A stretch of 64,000 bases of DNA from Methylobacterium sp. AMS5 (GCF_001542815.1 NZ_CP006992.1:124001-188000), one strand, 5' to 3'; numbered from the stretch's first letter, positions 51,917 through 62,007 are shown. The notes: a model not told the origin generated them from the sequence alone. Translations and numbers: made by a program.

Positions 51917-52570
51917 ATGGCATCGCTCTACTCGGAGGCGCACCGCGCCCTCCAGGAGGAATTCGGCACCACCAAGCTCGCCGTGCGCCTCGACGAGGAT
52001 TGGGTGCACGAGACGATCCAACCCGACGAGGCCGCCTTCATCGCCTCGCGCGATATGTTCTTCCTCTCGACCGCCGATCCCGACGGCATGCCGACCGTTT
52101 CCTACAAGGGCGGCCCGACCGGCTTCGTGAAGGTGGTCGACGGCTCGACGCTGGTCTTCCCCGGCTTCGACGGCAACGGGATGTTCTACTCGATGGGCAA
52201 CATCGCGGGGCAGGCCAAGATCGGCCTCCTGTTCATCGACTTCGAGACGCCGCACCGCATCCGGGTTCAGGGTCACGCCTCGCTGCTGCGCGACGATCCG
52301 CTGATGGCCGAGTACACGGAGGCGAAGTATCTCGTGCGGATCGATGTGACAAAGATCTGGATCAACTGCCCGCGCTACATCCATAAGTACAAGAAGCTCG
52401 AGCAGAACAAGTATGTCCCCCGCCCCGGCCGCGAGACGCCGCTCGCGGCCTGGAAGCGGCTCGACCTCGCCGGTGACGTCATCAGCGACGAGGACAAGGC
52501 GCGCGTCGCCAAGGAAGGCCGGCTCGAAGTCCCCGAATATGAGGCCCTCGTCGCCCGCGGCGAGGCCTGA
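51917..52570 (+). CDS. Pyridoxamine-5'-phosphate-oxidase-fold flavoprotein
   Basis: A 217-residue protein of the split-barrel FMN-binding (PNPOx-like) family: FIASRDMFFLSTADPDGMPTV near residue 40, FPGFDGNGMFYSMGNI, IGLLFIDFETPHRIRVQGHA and INCPRYIHKY. The terminal part is a lysine- and acid-rich helix. Members bind FMN or heme and act on unknown small molecules. It is separated from ilvC by a terminator, so it is an independent unit. The start at 51917 follows GGAGGAGACGCAG. Confidence 0.87.
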   Translation: MASLYSEAHRALQEEFGTTKLAVRLDEDWVHETIQPDEAAFIASRDMFFLSTADPDGMPTVSYKGGPTGFVKVVDGSTLVFPGFDGNGMFYSMGNIAGQAKIGLLFIDFETPHRIRVQGHASLLRDDPLMAEYTEAKYLVRIDVTKIWINCPRYIHKYKKLEQNKYVPRPGRETPLAAWKRLDLAGDVISDEDKARVAKEGRLEVPEYEALVARGEA

Positions 52571-52681
52571 GCCCGACCAGCGTCATCCCTCGCGCTCGTT
52601 CGACCCGGCCGGCTTTACGAGCCGCGCCGGGTCGTGCTTCGTGCGCGCGACCTCGAACAGCACGACGGGCCGCATCTCGGC

Positions 52682-53506
52682 ATGACGCTTCTCAAACGAA
52701 CGCTGCACAATCATCCGCAGATCAAGCGCGCACTCAAGTCCGTCGCCAAATCGGCCGGCTTGTTTCGTGACAGCCCGGCCAATGATTTCTATCGCGATCT
52801 GGCCGAGGTGAAGACGCGGGGCGACGACGCCTTCTCGAAGCTGTTCTACGGCTATGACGGCGACCACCTGATCAACAAGTGGAACCACTTCCTGCCGATC
52901 TACAGCCGGCTGTTCGCGCCCTTCCGCGACGGCAGGCCGGACGGCCGACCGCTGCGCTTTCTCGAGATCGGCGTGTACGAGGGAGGCTCCCTCGACCTCT
53001 GGCGTCGCTTCTTCGGACCGAGCGCCATCCTCTACGGCATCGATGTCGATCCGCGCTGCGCGGTGTTCGACGGTCACGCCGCGCAGGTCCGTATCGGCTC
53101 GCAGGCCGACCCCGCCTTCCTTCGGTCTGTGGTCGAGGAGATGGGCGGCGTCGATGTCGTCCTGGACGACGGCAGCCACGTCGCGAGCCACCAGCGGGTG
53201 AGCTTCGAGACGCTGTTTCCGCTCCTGGCGCAGGACGGTCTCTACGTCGCTGAAGACCTGCACACATCGTACTGGCGTGACTACGAGGGCGGCTATCGCC
53301 GCCGGGGCACGTTCCTCGAGATGACGAAGGCGTTCATCGACGACATGCACGCTTGGTATCACGACCGGGGCGCGCAGGAGATCGGCCGGAGCATCGGCGC
53401 GATCCACGTCTACGACAGCATCGTCGCTTTCGAGAAGGGCGGCGGCGAACGACCGTTCCACACCACGATCGGCACACCGCAACGACCGATCGACCGGGTG
53501 CGCTGA
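52682..53506 (+). CDS. Class I SAM-dependent methyltransferase
   Basis: A 274-residue protein with the Rossmann motif I in LRFLEIGVYEGGSLDLWRR (about residue 92), motif II IDVDPRC, and VVLDDGSHVASHQR for motif IV. The layout with the N-terminal helical part FYRDLAEVKTRG and the late VAEDLHTSYW resembles the CmcI/MycE-like O-methyltransferase group. The acceptor is unknown. It ends 13 bp before a bidirectional hairpin shared with ccr. Confidence 0.82.
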   Translation: MTLLKRTLHNHPQIKRALKSVAKSAGLFRDSPANDFYRDLAEVKTRGDDAFSKLFYGYDGDHLINKWNHFLPIYSRLFAPFRDGRPDGRPLRFLEIGVYEGGSLDLWRRFFGPSAILYGIDVDPRCAVFDGHAAQVRIGSQADPAFLRSVVEEMGGVDVVLDDGSHVASHQRVSFETLFPLLAQDGLYVAEDLHTSYWRDYEGGYRRRGTFLEMTKAFIDDMHAWYHDRGAQEIGRSIGAIHVYDSIVAFEKGGGERPFHTTIGTPQRPIDRVR

Positions 53507-53519
53507 CGCGTCGAAACGA

Positions 53520-53555
53520 GAACGCCCGCGCCTCCAAGCGGAAGCGCGGGCGTTC
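53520..53555. terminator. Bidirectional terminator between methyltransferase and ccr
   Basis: A 12-bp perfect stem (GAACGCCCGCGC, 53520-53531, with 53544-53555) has a 12-base loop. It lies between two convergent genes and is followed by CTTTC on the plus strand. Confidence 0.85.
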
Positions 53556-53576
53556 CTTTCGGTCGGATCGAACGGC

Positions 53577-54875
53577 TTACATCGCCTTGAGCGGACCGGC
53601 CTCGATCACGTCCTCGACCGTGCGCAGACCCGCGCGCGTCGCGTTGACGAGCACCGCCATGTTGCCCGGCGGGTGCTGGTTCTTCCACATCTTGGTGTGC
53701 GCCGCCGGGATCTTGTCCCAGGGGAACACCTCGCTCATGCAGGGATCGACCCGCCGGTCCATCACGAACTGGTTGGCGGCCGAGGCCTGCTTGAGGTGGG
53801 CGAAGTGCGAGCCCTGAACGCGCTTCTGCCGCATCCAGACGTAGCGGGCGTCGAAGGTGATGTTGAAGCCTGTGGTGCCGGCGCAGAACACGATCATGCC
53901 GCCGCGCTTGGCCACCAGAGTCGAGACCGGGAAGGTCTGCTCACCGGGGTGCTCGAAGACGATGTCGACGTCGTTGCCCTTGCCGGTGATGTCCCAGATC
54001 GCCTTGCCGAACTTCCGGGCCTCCTTGAGCCAGGTGTTGTATTCAGGGCTGTTGACCGTGGGGAGCTGCCCCCAGCAGGCGAAGTCCTTGCGGTTGATGA
54101 CGCCCTTGGCACCGAGGCTCATCACGTAGTCGCGCTTCGACTCGTCCGAGATCACGGCGATCGCGTTGGCGCCCGAAGCCGCGCAGAGCTGGACACCGAA
54201 CACGCCGAGGCCACCGGAGGCGCCCCAGATCAGCACGTTCTGGCCCGGACGAACGGTGTGCGGCGCGTGGCCGAACAGCATGCGGTAGGCGGTGGCCAGC
54301 GTCAGCGTGTAGCAGGCCGCCTCCTCCCAGGTCAGGTGCTTGGGGCGGGCCATGAGCTGGCGCGACTGCACCCGGCAGAACTGCGCGAACGAACCGTCGC
54401 CGGTCTCGTAACCCCAGATCCGCTGGGTCGGCGAGAACATCGGGTCGCCGCCGTTGCACTCCTCGTCGTCGCCGTCGTCCTGGTTGCAGTGGACGATGAC
54501 CTCATCGCCGACCTTCCAGCGCTTCACCTTGGCGCCGACCTTCCAGACGATGCCCGACGCGTCCGAGCCGGCGATGTGGTACTCGCCCTTGTGCACGTCG
54601 AAGGGCGAGATCGGCTCGCCGAGGCCGGCCCAGACACCGTTGTAGTTCACGCCTGCAGCCATGACGTAGACGAGCACCTCGTCGTCGCCGATCTCCCAAA
54701 CGGGCAGCACTTCAAGTTGGTGCGACTGCTCCGGCGGCCCGTGGCGCTCGCGGCGGATCGCCCAGGCATACATCTTGGCAGGCACGTGGCCGAGCGGGGG
54801 GATCTCGCCGAGCTCGTAAAGGTCCTTGGCTTCCGCCGTCTGCCCGGTCCAGGCCGGTGCTGCGCTTGCAGCCAT
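53577..54875 (-). CDS. ccr: Crotonyl-CoA carboxylase/reductase
   Basis: A 432-residue MDR enzyme that reductively carboxylates crotonyl-CoA to ethylmalonyl-CoA with NADPH. Seen are the acyl-CoA pocket GVNYNGVWAGLGEP (about 75-88, with the CO2-site Asn), the Rossmann motif LIWGASGGLGVFGVQLC (about 213), and QGSHFAHL near residue 360 with the His involved in CO2 positioning. The length and the YETGDGSFAQFC segment match Ccr rather than ordinary enoyl reductase. It is the signature enzyme of the ethylmalonyl-CoA pathway. The catalase gene lies upstream in the same direction. Confidence 0.97.
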   Translation of the reverse strand: MAASAAPAWTGQTAEAKDLYELGEIPPLGHVPAKMYAWAIRRERHGPPEQSHQLEVLPVWEIGDDEVLVYVMAAGVNYNGVWAGLGEPISPFDVHKGEYHIAGSDASGIVWKVGAKVKRWKVGDEVIVHCNQDDGDDEECNGGDPMFSPTQRIWGYETGDGSFAQFCRVQSRQLMARPKHLTWEEAACYTLTLATAYRMLFGHAPHTVRPGQNVLIWGASGGLGVFGVQLCAASGANAIAVISDESKRDYVMSLGAKGVINRKDFACWGQLPTVNSPEYNTWLKEARKFGKAIWDITGKGNDVDIVFEHPGEQTFPVSTLVAKRGGMIVFCAGTTGFNITFDARYVWMRQKRVQGSHFAHLKQASAANQFVMDRRVDPCMSEVFPWDKIPAAHTKMWKNQHPPGNMAVLVNATRAGLRTVEDVIEAGPLKAM

Positions 54876-55055
54876 CGTGGCACTCCCTGTCTATCCTGGC
54901 ACGCGCGTGACGAACCGCGCGACCTTGGCCGACGCTATAAGCACGATGTTTCCGGCCTTCCAAGTGGCCTAAAAGGCAAGGCTTTGGCACATCCGCACAA
55001 AAAAGAGGCACCGACCGAAGCCGGTGCCCCTGTATTCAAAATAACGTTGAGATGA

Positions 55056-56528
55056 CTACTCGGCGGCGGCCCTCGCGGTGTCGATGCCGAGCCCTTGCGC
55101 GACGCCGCGCCCGAAATCCTCGTGCACCTTGAACCAGTGAGCGATCATCCGCTCCTGAATGTTGCGCGGGCTGTCACCCATGGAGGTGACGATGTTTTCG
55201 ACGAGCCGCTTGCGGCCGCCCTCGTCGAGCACCTTGGTCCAGAACAGCTTGGGCTGGCCGTAGAGATCCTCGTCGTCGCCCGGCCATCCGTAGCGGCCGG
55301 CATCACCCCGAATCCGCAGCGGCGGCTCGCTGAAGGACGGGTCCTGTTTCGGACCGCCGAAAGAGTTCGGCTCGTAATCGACCTGAGCGCCGTGATTGCC
55401 GTCGGTGCGCATGGCGCCGTCGCGGTGATAGGTCTGAACGTCAGCCTTCTTCGCTTGGTTCACGGGGATCTGCTGGTAGTTCACGCCGAGCCGGTAGCGG
55501 TGCGCGTCGGCATAGGACAGCACCCGGTTCTGCAGCATCTTGTCCGGCGAGAAGCCGATACCGGGCACCACGTTCGAGGGCTCGAAGGCGGATTGCTCGA
55601 TCTCGGCGAAGTAGTTCTCGGGATTGCGGTTCAGCTCCATCTCGCCGATCTCGATCAGCGGATAGTCGCTGTGCGGCCAGACCTTGGTGAGGTCGAACGG
55701 GTTGATGCGGTAGGTGTCGGCGTCCATCTCCGGCATGAGTTGGACGGAGACCTTCCATTTCGGGAAGTCGCCTTTTTCGATAGCGTTGGAGAGATCGGCG
55801 GAGGAGTAGTCCGGATCCTTGCCCGCCACCTCATCGGCCTCATCGGCCGAGAAGTTCTGGATGCCCTGCTTGGTGTGGAAGTGGAACTTCACCCAGTGGC
55901 GCTCGCCCCGGTCGTTCCACAGCGAGAAGGTGTGCGAGCCGTAACCGTTCATGAAGCGCGCCGATTTCGGCGTGCCCCGATCCGAATACAGGAACATCAC
56001 CTGATGGATCGCCTCCGGCGACAGGCTCCAGAAATCCCAGCGGCGCCAGTGCGGCTTGAGGTGGGTGCGCGGATCGCGCTTCTGGGTGCGGATGAAGTCC
56101 GAGAACTTGATCGCGTCGCGCACGAAGAAGATCGGCGTGTTGTTGCCGACGAGATCCCAGTTGCCCTCCTCCGTGTAGAACTTGAGGGCGAAGCCGCGCG
56201 GGTCGCGCGCGGTGTCGGCCGAACCGGACTCGCCGCCGACGGTCGAGAAGCGGGCGACCATCGGCACATCCTTGCCGATTTCGGTCAGAACCTTGGCGCG
56301 GGTGAACTCGGACAGACTCTTGGTGAGCCGGAACGTGCCGTAGGCGCCGTAGCCCTTGGCGTGCACCACTCGCTCCGGGATCCGCTCCCGGTTGAAGTGG
56401 GCCATCTTCTCGATGAGATGGTAGTCTTGCATCAACACCGGGCCGCGCGGGCCGGCGGTGAGCGAATTCTGGTTGTCGGAAATCGGGTTTCCGAAAGCTG
56501 TGGTCAGGCGCGGGCCCTGGTCTGCCAT
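55056..56528 (-). CDS. katA: Monofunctional heme catalase
   Basis: A 490-residue catalase. The catalytic His56 lies in [13 protein letters not shown], the Asn in [15 protein letters not shown], and the heme-ligand Tyr in [12 protein letters not shown]. The whole length matches small-subunit clade 3 catalases. The ATG at 56528 follows AAGGAG 9 bp upstream; the longer in-frame extension to 56741 lacks family similarity. It lies between ccr and meaA, an arrangement also found in M. extorquens. It would remove peroxide formed during oxidative C1 metabolism. Confidence 0.96.
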   Translation of the reverse strand: MADQGPRLTTAFGNPISDNQNSLTAGPRGPVLMQDYHLIEKMAHFNRERIPERVVHAKGYGAYGTFRLTKSLSEFTRAKVLTEIGKDVPMVARFSTVGGESGSADTARDPRGFALKFYTEEGNWDLVGNNTPIFFVRDAIKFSDFIRTQKRDPRTHLKPHWRRWDFWSLSPEAIHQVMFLYSDRGTPKSARFMNGYGSHTFSLWNDRGERHWVKFHFHTKQGIQNFSADEADEVAGKDPDYSSADLSNAIEKGDFPKWKVSVQLMPEMDADTYRINPFDLTKVWPHSDYPLIEIGEMELNRNPENYFAEIEQSAFEPSNVVPGIGFSPDKMLQNRVLSYADAHRYRLGVNYQQIPVNQAKKADVQTYHRDGAMRTDGNHGAQVDYEPNSFGGPKQDPSFSEPPLRIRGDAGRYGWPGDDEDLYGQPKLFWTKVLDEGGRKRLVENIVTSMGDSPRNIQERMIAHWFKVHEDFGRGVAQGLGIDTARAAAE

Positions 56529-56894
56529 CGCATGTTTCTCCTTGTCGATGCCTCTGCGGGCGGGCGTCGCAACCAGCTTTACGCCGTGCGAACGTTGCCG
56601 CCCCAACGCGCGAGGCCGAACTTGGAGCCATTCGATTCTGCAACGATACGGAGCATCTGTCGCCGTACGGTCGAGAGATCGCTGCAAATTGAACGGCGCG
56701 GAGGGCTCGCATTGTGTCGGGAGCCGGCGGCCCAACGACAAATCCGCTTCACCACCACATCAAGTTTTTCCAGGGCTTGAGGCACGCACCCTCGACCTTT
56801 CTCCCAGATGACGCGACGCGGCGGCTTCGCTACGGTGCCGGCCAACGGCCGCGCATCGAGGCGCGCGATCGCATCGGACAGGGAGTCGAGTGGG
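56529..56894. promoter_or_regulatory. Divergent promoter region between katA and meaA
   Basis: This 366-bp non-coding region lies between two divergent genes. It contains a short AT-richer stretch around 56740-56770, but I could not assign specific promoter boxes or a known operator. It must carry start signals for both the catalase and meaA. Confidence 0.5.
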
Positions 56895-58961
56895 ATGAGC
56901 GCGCAAGCGAGCGTCGCCGAGGTCAAGCGCGACAAGCCGTGGATCATCCGCACCTATGCGGGGCATTCCACGGCGGCGGAGTCGAACAAGCTCTATCGCG
57001 GTAACCTCGCCAAGGGTCAGACCGGCCTCTCGGTCGCCTTCGATCTTCCCACGCAGACCGGCTACGACCCGGATCACGAACTCGCCCGCGGCGAGGTCGG
57101 CAAGGTCGGCGTCTCGATCGCGCATCTCGGCGACATGCGGGCCCTGTTCGACCAGATCCCGCTGGCGCAGATGAACACCTCGATGACGATCAACGCCACG
57201 GCGCCGTGGCTGTTGTCGCTCTATCTCGCGGTCGCCGAGGAGCAGGGCGCGCCGCTCGCGGCACTCCAGGGCACCACGCAGAACGACATTATCAAGGAAT
57301 ATCTCTCGCGCGGCACCTACGTGTTTCCGCCCGCGCCCTCGCTTCGGCTCACCAAGGACGTGATCCTGTTCACGACCAAAAACGTGCCCAAGTGGAACCC
57401 GATGAACGTCTGCTCCTACCATCTGCAGGAGGCGGGGGCGACGCCGGTTCAGGAACTGTCCTACGCGCTGGCCATCGCCATCGCCGTGCTCGACACGGTG
57501 CGCGACGATCCCGATTTCGACGAGGCCAGCTTCTCCGATGTCTTCAGCCGGATCTCGTTCTTCGTGAACGCCGGCATGCGGTTCGTCACCGAGATCTGCA
57601 AGATGCGGGCATTCGCCGAGCTGTGGGACGAGATCGCCCAGGAGCGCTACGGCATCACCGACGCCAAGAAGCGGATTTTCCGCTACGGCGTGCAGGTCAA
57701 CAGCCTCGGACTGACGGAGCAGCAGCCCGAGAACAACGTCCACCGCATCCTCATCGAGATGCTGGCGGTGACACTCTCGAAGCGCGCCCGCGCCCGCGCG
57801 GTGCAGCTTCCGGCCTGGAACGAGGCGCTCGGCCTGCCGCGCCCGTGGGACCAGCAATGGTCGATGCGGATGCAGCAGATCCTCGCCTTCGAGACCGACC
57901 TGCTGGAATACGACGACATCTTCGACGGCTCGACGGTGATCGAGGCCCGCGTCGAGGCGCTCAAGGAGCAGACCCGGGCCGAGCTGACGCGCATCGCCGA
58001 GATCGGCGGAGCGGTCACGGCGGTGGAGGCGGGCGAACTCAAGCGGGCGCTGGTCGAGTCGAATGCCCGGCGCATCTCGGCGATCGAGAAGGGCGAGCAG
58101 ATCGTCGTCGGCGTCAACAAGTGGCAGCAGGGCGAACCCTCGCCGCTGACGGCCGGGGACGGCGCGATCTTCACCGTCTCGGAGACGGTGGAGATGGAGG
58201 CCGAAGCCCGCATCCGCGAGTGGCGCTCCAAGCGCGACGACCGCGCGGTCGGCCAAGCGCTCGCGGATCTGGAACAGGCCGCGCGCTCGGGCACCAACAT
58301 CATGCCACCCTCCATCGCCGCCGCGAAAGCGGGCGTGACGACCGGCGAGTGGGGCCAGCGCCTGCGCGAGGTATTCGGCGAGTACCGCGCTCCGACGGGC
58401 GTGACACTGCAGACCGTCACCTCCGGGGCGGCGGAGGATGCCCGCCTGCTCATCGCCGATCTCGGCGAACGGCTCGGCGAGACGCCCCGTCTCGTCGTCG
58501 GCAAGCCGGGCCTCGACGGCCACTCCAACGGTGCCGAGCAGATCGCGCTGCGCGCCCGCGACGTCGGCTTCGACGTGACCTATGACGGCATCCGCCAGAC
58601 GCCGACCGAGATCGTCGCCAAGGCGAAGGAACGCGGCGCCCACGTCATCGGCCTCTCGGTGCTGTCGGGCAGCCACGTCCCACTGGTGCGCGAGGTGAAG
58701 GCCAAGCTGCGCGAGGCCGGGCTCGATCACGTGCCGGTCGTCGTCGGCGGCATCATTTCGACCGAGGACGAGCTGGTGCTCAAGAACATGGGCGTCACCG
58801 CCGTCTACACGCCGAAGGACTACGAACTCGACAAGATCATGGTCGGGCTCGCCAAGGTGGTGGAGCGGGCGCTCGACAAGCGGGCCGCCGACCGAGCGGA
58901 TACGGAGGCCGGCGTGCCGGGCGCACCGAAGCGGAACGAGGGCGGGGCGCAGGTCTTCTGA
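56895..58961 (+). CDS. meaA: Ethylmalonyl-CoA mutase (coenzyme B12)
   Basis: A 688-residue acyl-CoA mutase that converts ethylmalonyl-CoA to methylsuccinyl-CoA. The substrate-binding barrel starts WIIRTYAGHSTAAESN and has FDLPTQTGYDPDHELARGEVGK (residues 49-70). The C-terminal cobalamin domain (about 545-670) has GLDGHSNGAEQ (DxHxxG with lower-ligand His), GLSVLSGSH (SxL) and VVVGGIIS (GG). The length and the FDLPTQ start distinguish MeaA from methylmalonyl-CoA mutase. ATG 56895 follows GAGTGG. The protein ends with a charged tail. Confidence 0.97.
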   Translation: MSAQASVAEVKRDKPWIIRTYAGHSTAAESNKLYRGNLAKGQTGLSVAFDLPTQTGYDPDHELARGEVGKVGVSIAHLGDMRALFDQIPLAQMNTSMTINATAPWLLSLYLAVAEEQGAPLAALQGTTQNDIIKEYLSRGTYVFPPAPSLRLTKDVILFTTKNVPKWNPMNVCSYHLQEAGATPVQELSYALAIAIAVLDTVRDDPDFDEASFSDVFSRISFFVNAGMRFVTEICKMRAFAELWDEIAQERYGITDAKKRIFRYGVQVNSLGLTEQQPENNVHRILIEMLAVTLSKRARARAVQLPAWNEALGLPRPWDQQWSMRMQQILAFETDLLEYDDIFDGSTVIEARVEALKEQTRAELTRIAEIGGAVTAVEAGELKRALVESNARRISAIEKGEQIVVGVNKWQQGEPSPLTAGDGAIFTVSETVEMEAEARIREWRSKRDDRAVGQALADLEQAARSGTNIMPPSIAAAKAGVTTGEWGQRLREVFGEYRAPTGVTLQTVTSGAAEDARLLIADLGERLGETPRLVVGKPGLDGHSNGAEQIALRARDVGFDVTYDGIRQTPTEIVAKAKERGAHVIGLSVLSGSHVPLVREVKAKLREAGLDHVPVVVGGIISTEDELVLKNMGVTAVYTPKDYELDKIMVGLAKVVERALDKRAADRADTEAGVPGAPKRNEGGAQVF

Positions 58962-59070
58962 GGTCCGCCGCGTTTGACCAGGAGCGGTGCCGAACGGATC
59001 GTCACCGCTCCCCTGGATCGATGTCCGCGATCCTCGCCGAGCCGGCGTCGACCGCGATGCGGGGAGCCTC

Positions 59071-59330
59071 TCAGTATCGAACGAAAAGATTGAGCGACAG
59101 GATGTGATCCAGCTCGATCCCGCTGGCCTGCGTCCGAGCCATCTGGTTCAGGTAGCCGATCTCGACCGTCGATTTCCCACCAATCGGCAGCTCGAGGCCG
59201 ATGAAGGCCCGGACGCGGTCGAAGCCGGCTCGAGCACCCCAATCCGTGTCGTTCAAGGCGACGAAAAGCTCTGTCCAACCGACGGCCGGGACACCACCCC
59301 ACTCTTGCGGCAGGAGCATCGCCCCTCGTC
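59071..59330 (-). pseudogene. DUF2490-like outer-membrane protein remnant
   Basis: On the minus strand the last 80 codons read VGWTELFVALNDTDWGARAGFDRVRAFIGLELP and STVEIGYLNQMARTQASG and ILSLNLFVRY (as separate stretches). This matches the C-terminal part of DUF2490 family proteins, which are beta-barrel outer-membrane proteins. Upstream the similarity is lost, and the rest of the protein (normally about 200 residues) is absent. The remaining bases of the 58962-59595 gap show no other gene. Confidence 0.65.
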
Positions 59331-59595
59331 GGCTCAGGGCGTCAAGACTAGAATGTGATTGTCCGCTCTCCAAGCCTAACGTCAAGCTCACCGCGGGGTC
59401 GCATGCGACATGAGCCGCGAACGGGCTTGGGTCGAGACCGTTTTCGACGCGACGCACCCACTGACGAGGCTGCCGCCTTCCGCAGGAATCGTTGAAACGA
59501 CGCGGGCCGACAATGATCGAACATGACCGGCCCGCCTCCTTCACAGCTTCTTCCTGCACCCACTTCGCGTGGGTGCGAGATAGAAACGCAGCGCC

Positions 59596-60342
59596 TTAGC
59601 GAACGCCGCCGCTGGCGTTGATCACTTCACCGGTCACCCAGCGGGCATCGTCGGAGGCAAGGAACGCGACGACCCCGGCGATGTCGTCCGGTCGGCCGGA
59701 TCGGCCGAGCGGTGTCTGTGCGACGAGGCCGGCCTCCATCTCCGAGCCGGCGATACCGGCGGTGTGGGTGCCCTCGGTCACGACGTAGCCGGGGCTGACG
59801 ACGTTGACCCGGATCGCGCGCGGGGCCAACTCGTTAGCAAGGACGCCCGAGATCGCGTTCACGGCCCCCTTGGTCGCGCTATAGACTGCACTCGTCGGCA
59901 TCAGCACGTCGGTGATGACGGAGGAGATGTTGATGATGCTTCCGCCTTCCCCCAGGTGTTTCGATGCCGCCTGGGTTGCGAGCAGAACACCGAGCACGTT
60001 GACGTCGAAGAGGCGGCGGTAGTGCTCTTCGGTTACTTCCTCGATCGCCGCGAATTCGTAGACGCCGGAATTGTTCACCAGCACGTCGAGCCGGCCGAAC
60101 TGCTGCACCGCCGCCTCGACCAAGTCCCGCGCCTGCGCGGCCTGCGAGACATCGGCCTGGACCGCGACGGCCCTGCCGCCGGCGGCCGTGATCGCATCGA
60201 CGACGGCATCCGCGCCGGCCTTGCTCGATGCATAATTGACGACGACGGCCGCGCCATCCTTCGCCAATGCCTTTGCGATGGCGGCACCGATCCCCTTGGA
60301 CGCGCCGGTCACGACCGCGACCTTGCCCTCAAGCTTTGACAT
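59596..60342 (-). CDS. Short-chain dehydrogenase/reductase
   Basis: A 248-residue classical SDR. The cofactor motif is VTGASKGIGAAIAKAL (residues 10-25), NNSGVY (the NNAG position), and the catalytic Ser-Tyr-Lys in INISSVITDVLMPTSAVYSATKGA (about 138-160). The end WVTGEVINASGGVR is typical. The Arg/Asn pattern after beta-2 suggests NADP(H) use, and the substrate is unknown. It is divergent from an ArsR-type gene with an inverted repeat between them. Confidence 0.93.
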   Translation of the reverse strand: MSKLEGKVAVVTGASKGIGAAIAKALAKDGAAVVVNYASSKAGADAVVDAITAAGGRAVAVQADVSQAAQARDLVEAAVQQFGRLDVLVNNSGVYEFAAIEEVTEEHYRRLFDVNVLGVLLATQAASKHLGEGGSIINISSVITDVLMPTSAVYSATKGAVNAISGVLANELAPRAIRVNVVSPGYVVTEGTHTAGIAGSEMEAGLVAQTPLGRSGRPDDIAGVVAFLASDDARWVTGEVINASGGVR

Positions 60343-60393
60343 CTGTGCTAACCCTTTGACATGGGCCGGCGCCGATACGGCCACCTCAGTCCC

Positions 60394-60416
60394 ATAGTTC
60401 GGGATTTCGGAACTAT
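60394..60416. promoter_or_regulatory. Inverted-repeat operator between SDR and ArsR-type genes
   Basis: ATAGTTC (60394-60400) and GAACTAT (60410-60416) form a 7-bp perfect inverted repeat with a 9-bp spacer. It lies centrally between two divergent genes, a typical ArsR-type repressor site. Confidence 0.7.
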
Positions 60417-60450
60417 CGAAGCAAGGTTCAAGCCCCCATATGGATGAATC

Positions 60451-60780
60451 ATGAGGCCCCTGTTTCACCCAGCGATCGAGGACGTCCAGCCGGAGGCGAT
60501 CCTCCACGCCCTGTCCGATCCGCGCCGGGCGGCCATCTTTGCCCGGATCACGAAGGCGGGGTGCGTGGAAGCGTGCTCGGCCCTCTCATCGGTAGGCGAT
60601 CAGGTGATCCCGAAATCGTCGCTGTCCAGCCACTTCAAGGTGCTGCGCGAGGCCGGCTTGATCCGCTGCGAGCGCCACGGCGTCGAGATGCGCAACCACT
60701 CGCGCTGCGCGGAAGTGGAGGCACGGTTCCCCGGTCTGCTCTCCGCGATCATGAATGCCTACGCGGCGCGGGCGTCGTGA
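60451..60780 (+). CDS. ArsR-family winged-helix regulator
   Basis: A 109-residue protein with the ArsR fold: ILHALSDPRRAAIFARI at the first helices, SSLSSHFKVLREAGLIRCERHG for the recognition helix and wing. Metal-binding cysteine pairs (CxC) of arsenic sensors are absent. Only scattered Cys (residues 38, 42 and later) are present, so it may sense an organic ligand or be redox responsive. It is divergent from the SDR gene and likely represses it through the shared inverted repeat. Confidence 0.85.
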   Translation: MRPLFHPAIEDVQPEAILHALSDPRRAAIFARITKAGCVEACSALSSVGDQVIPKSSLSSHFKVLREAGLIRCERHGVEMRNHSRCAEVEARFPGLLSAIMNAYAARAS

Positions 60781-60932
60781 TCGCTCACGGATGACGAGGC
60801 TGCGGGACGGGGGGGCGCCCGAGCGCGGCCCATCCTGCTTGACCGGCCGCCGCTGCGGGTGCCAGAAACCGCCGCTTCAAGCGGGATGCGAGATCGCCTC
60901 GACCCGGACCTTCTTTCCAGGGACCCGCGCCG

Positions 60933-61994
60933 ATGGCCGCGTTCACCGAACTCGTGTTCTCCGGCGTCCAGCCGACCGGGAACTTGCACCTCGGCAACTA
61001 TCTCGGCGCCATCAAGCGCTTCGTCGAGATGCAGGAGCGCGACGCGCAGTGCCTCTATTGCGTGGTCGATCTCCACGCGATCACGATGTGGCAGGACCCG
61101 GAGGCGCTCAAGGGCCAGATCCGCGAAGTGACGGCCGCCTTCCTCGCCGCCGGCATCGATCCGAAGCGTTCCATCGTCTTCAATCAGTCCCAGGTGCCGC
61201 AGCACGCGGAACTCGCCTGGATCTTCAACTGCGTCGCCCGCCTCGGCTGGCTCAATCGCATGACGCAGTTCAAGGACAAGGCCGGCAAGGACCGGGAAAA
61301 TGCCTCCATCGGTCTCTACGATTACCCCGTGCTGATGGCTGCCGACATCCTCGCCTATCGTGCCACGCATGTGCCCGTGGGCGAGGATCAGAAGCAGCAC
61401 CTCGAACTGACCCGCGACATCGCGCAGAAGTTCAACAACGACTTCGGGGGGTCGATCCTGGCGCATGGCCACGGCGAACAGTTCTTCCCGATCACTGAAC
61501 CGCTGATCGGCGGGCCGGCAGCGCGCGTGATGTCCCTCCGCGACGGCACCAAGAAGATGTCGAAGTCGGACCCATCCGAATACTCGCGCATCGCGCTCAC
61601 CGACGACGCCGACGCCATCGCCCAGAAGGTGCGCAAGGCCAAGACCGATCCGGAGCCTCTCCCCTCGGAGGTCGCGGGCTTGGCCGGCCGGCCGGAGGCC
61701 GACAACCTCGTCGGAATCTTCGCGGCGCTGCGCGGCATCACCCGCGAAGAGGTGCTGGCGGATTTCGGCGGCGCGCAGTTCTCCAGCTTCAAGCCGGCTC
61801 TGGTCGATCTCGCCGTCGAGACGCTGGCGCCGATCGGTGCCGAGATGAAGCGGCTCGTCGCCGATCCGGCCTATATCGATTCCGTTCTCGGAGACGGCGC
61901 GAGCCGGGCCGAGGCGATCGCGGCGCCGACCTTGGATGCGGTCAAGGACATCGTCGGCTTCGTCCGGCGCGGGCCGGCGCTCAGGACGGTTTAG
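60933..61994 (+). CDS. trpS: Tryptophanyl-tRNA synthetase
   Basis: A 353-residue class I synthetase. The HIGH-equivalent motif is [17 protein letters not shown] (residues 8-24). The KMSKS motif appears in [14 protein letters not shown] (about 206). [22 protein letters not shown] is the typical Trp/Tyr-RS segment. It charges tRNA-Trp. The start at 60933 follows CAGGGACCCGCGCCG. Confidence 0.97.
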   Translation: MAAFTELVFSGVQPTGNLHLGNYLGAIKRFVEMQERDAQCLYCVVDLHAITMWQDPEALKGQIREVTAAFLAAGIDPKRSIVFNQSQVPQHAELAWIFNCVARLGWLNRMTQFKDKAGKDRENASIGLYDYPVLMAADILAYRATHVPVGEDQKQHLELTRDIAQKFNNDFGGSILAHGHGEQFFPITEPLIGGPAARVMSLRDGTKKMSKSDPSEYSRIALTDDADAIAQKVRKAKTDPEPLPSEVAGLAGRPEADNLVGIFAALRGITREEVLADFGGAQFSSFKPALVDLAVETLAPIGAEMKRLVADPAYIDSVLGDGASRAEAIAAPTLDAVKDIVGFVRRGPALRTV

Positions 61995-62007
61995 GGGCGT
62001 CGCGCCG

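Noticed and set aside
55095..56780. 561-codon plus-strand frame opposite the catalase gene
   Set aside because: The catalase has intact catalytic residues; the opposite frame has no domain and the same register-type bias as other shadows.
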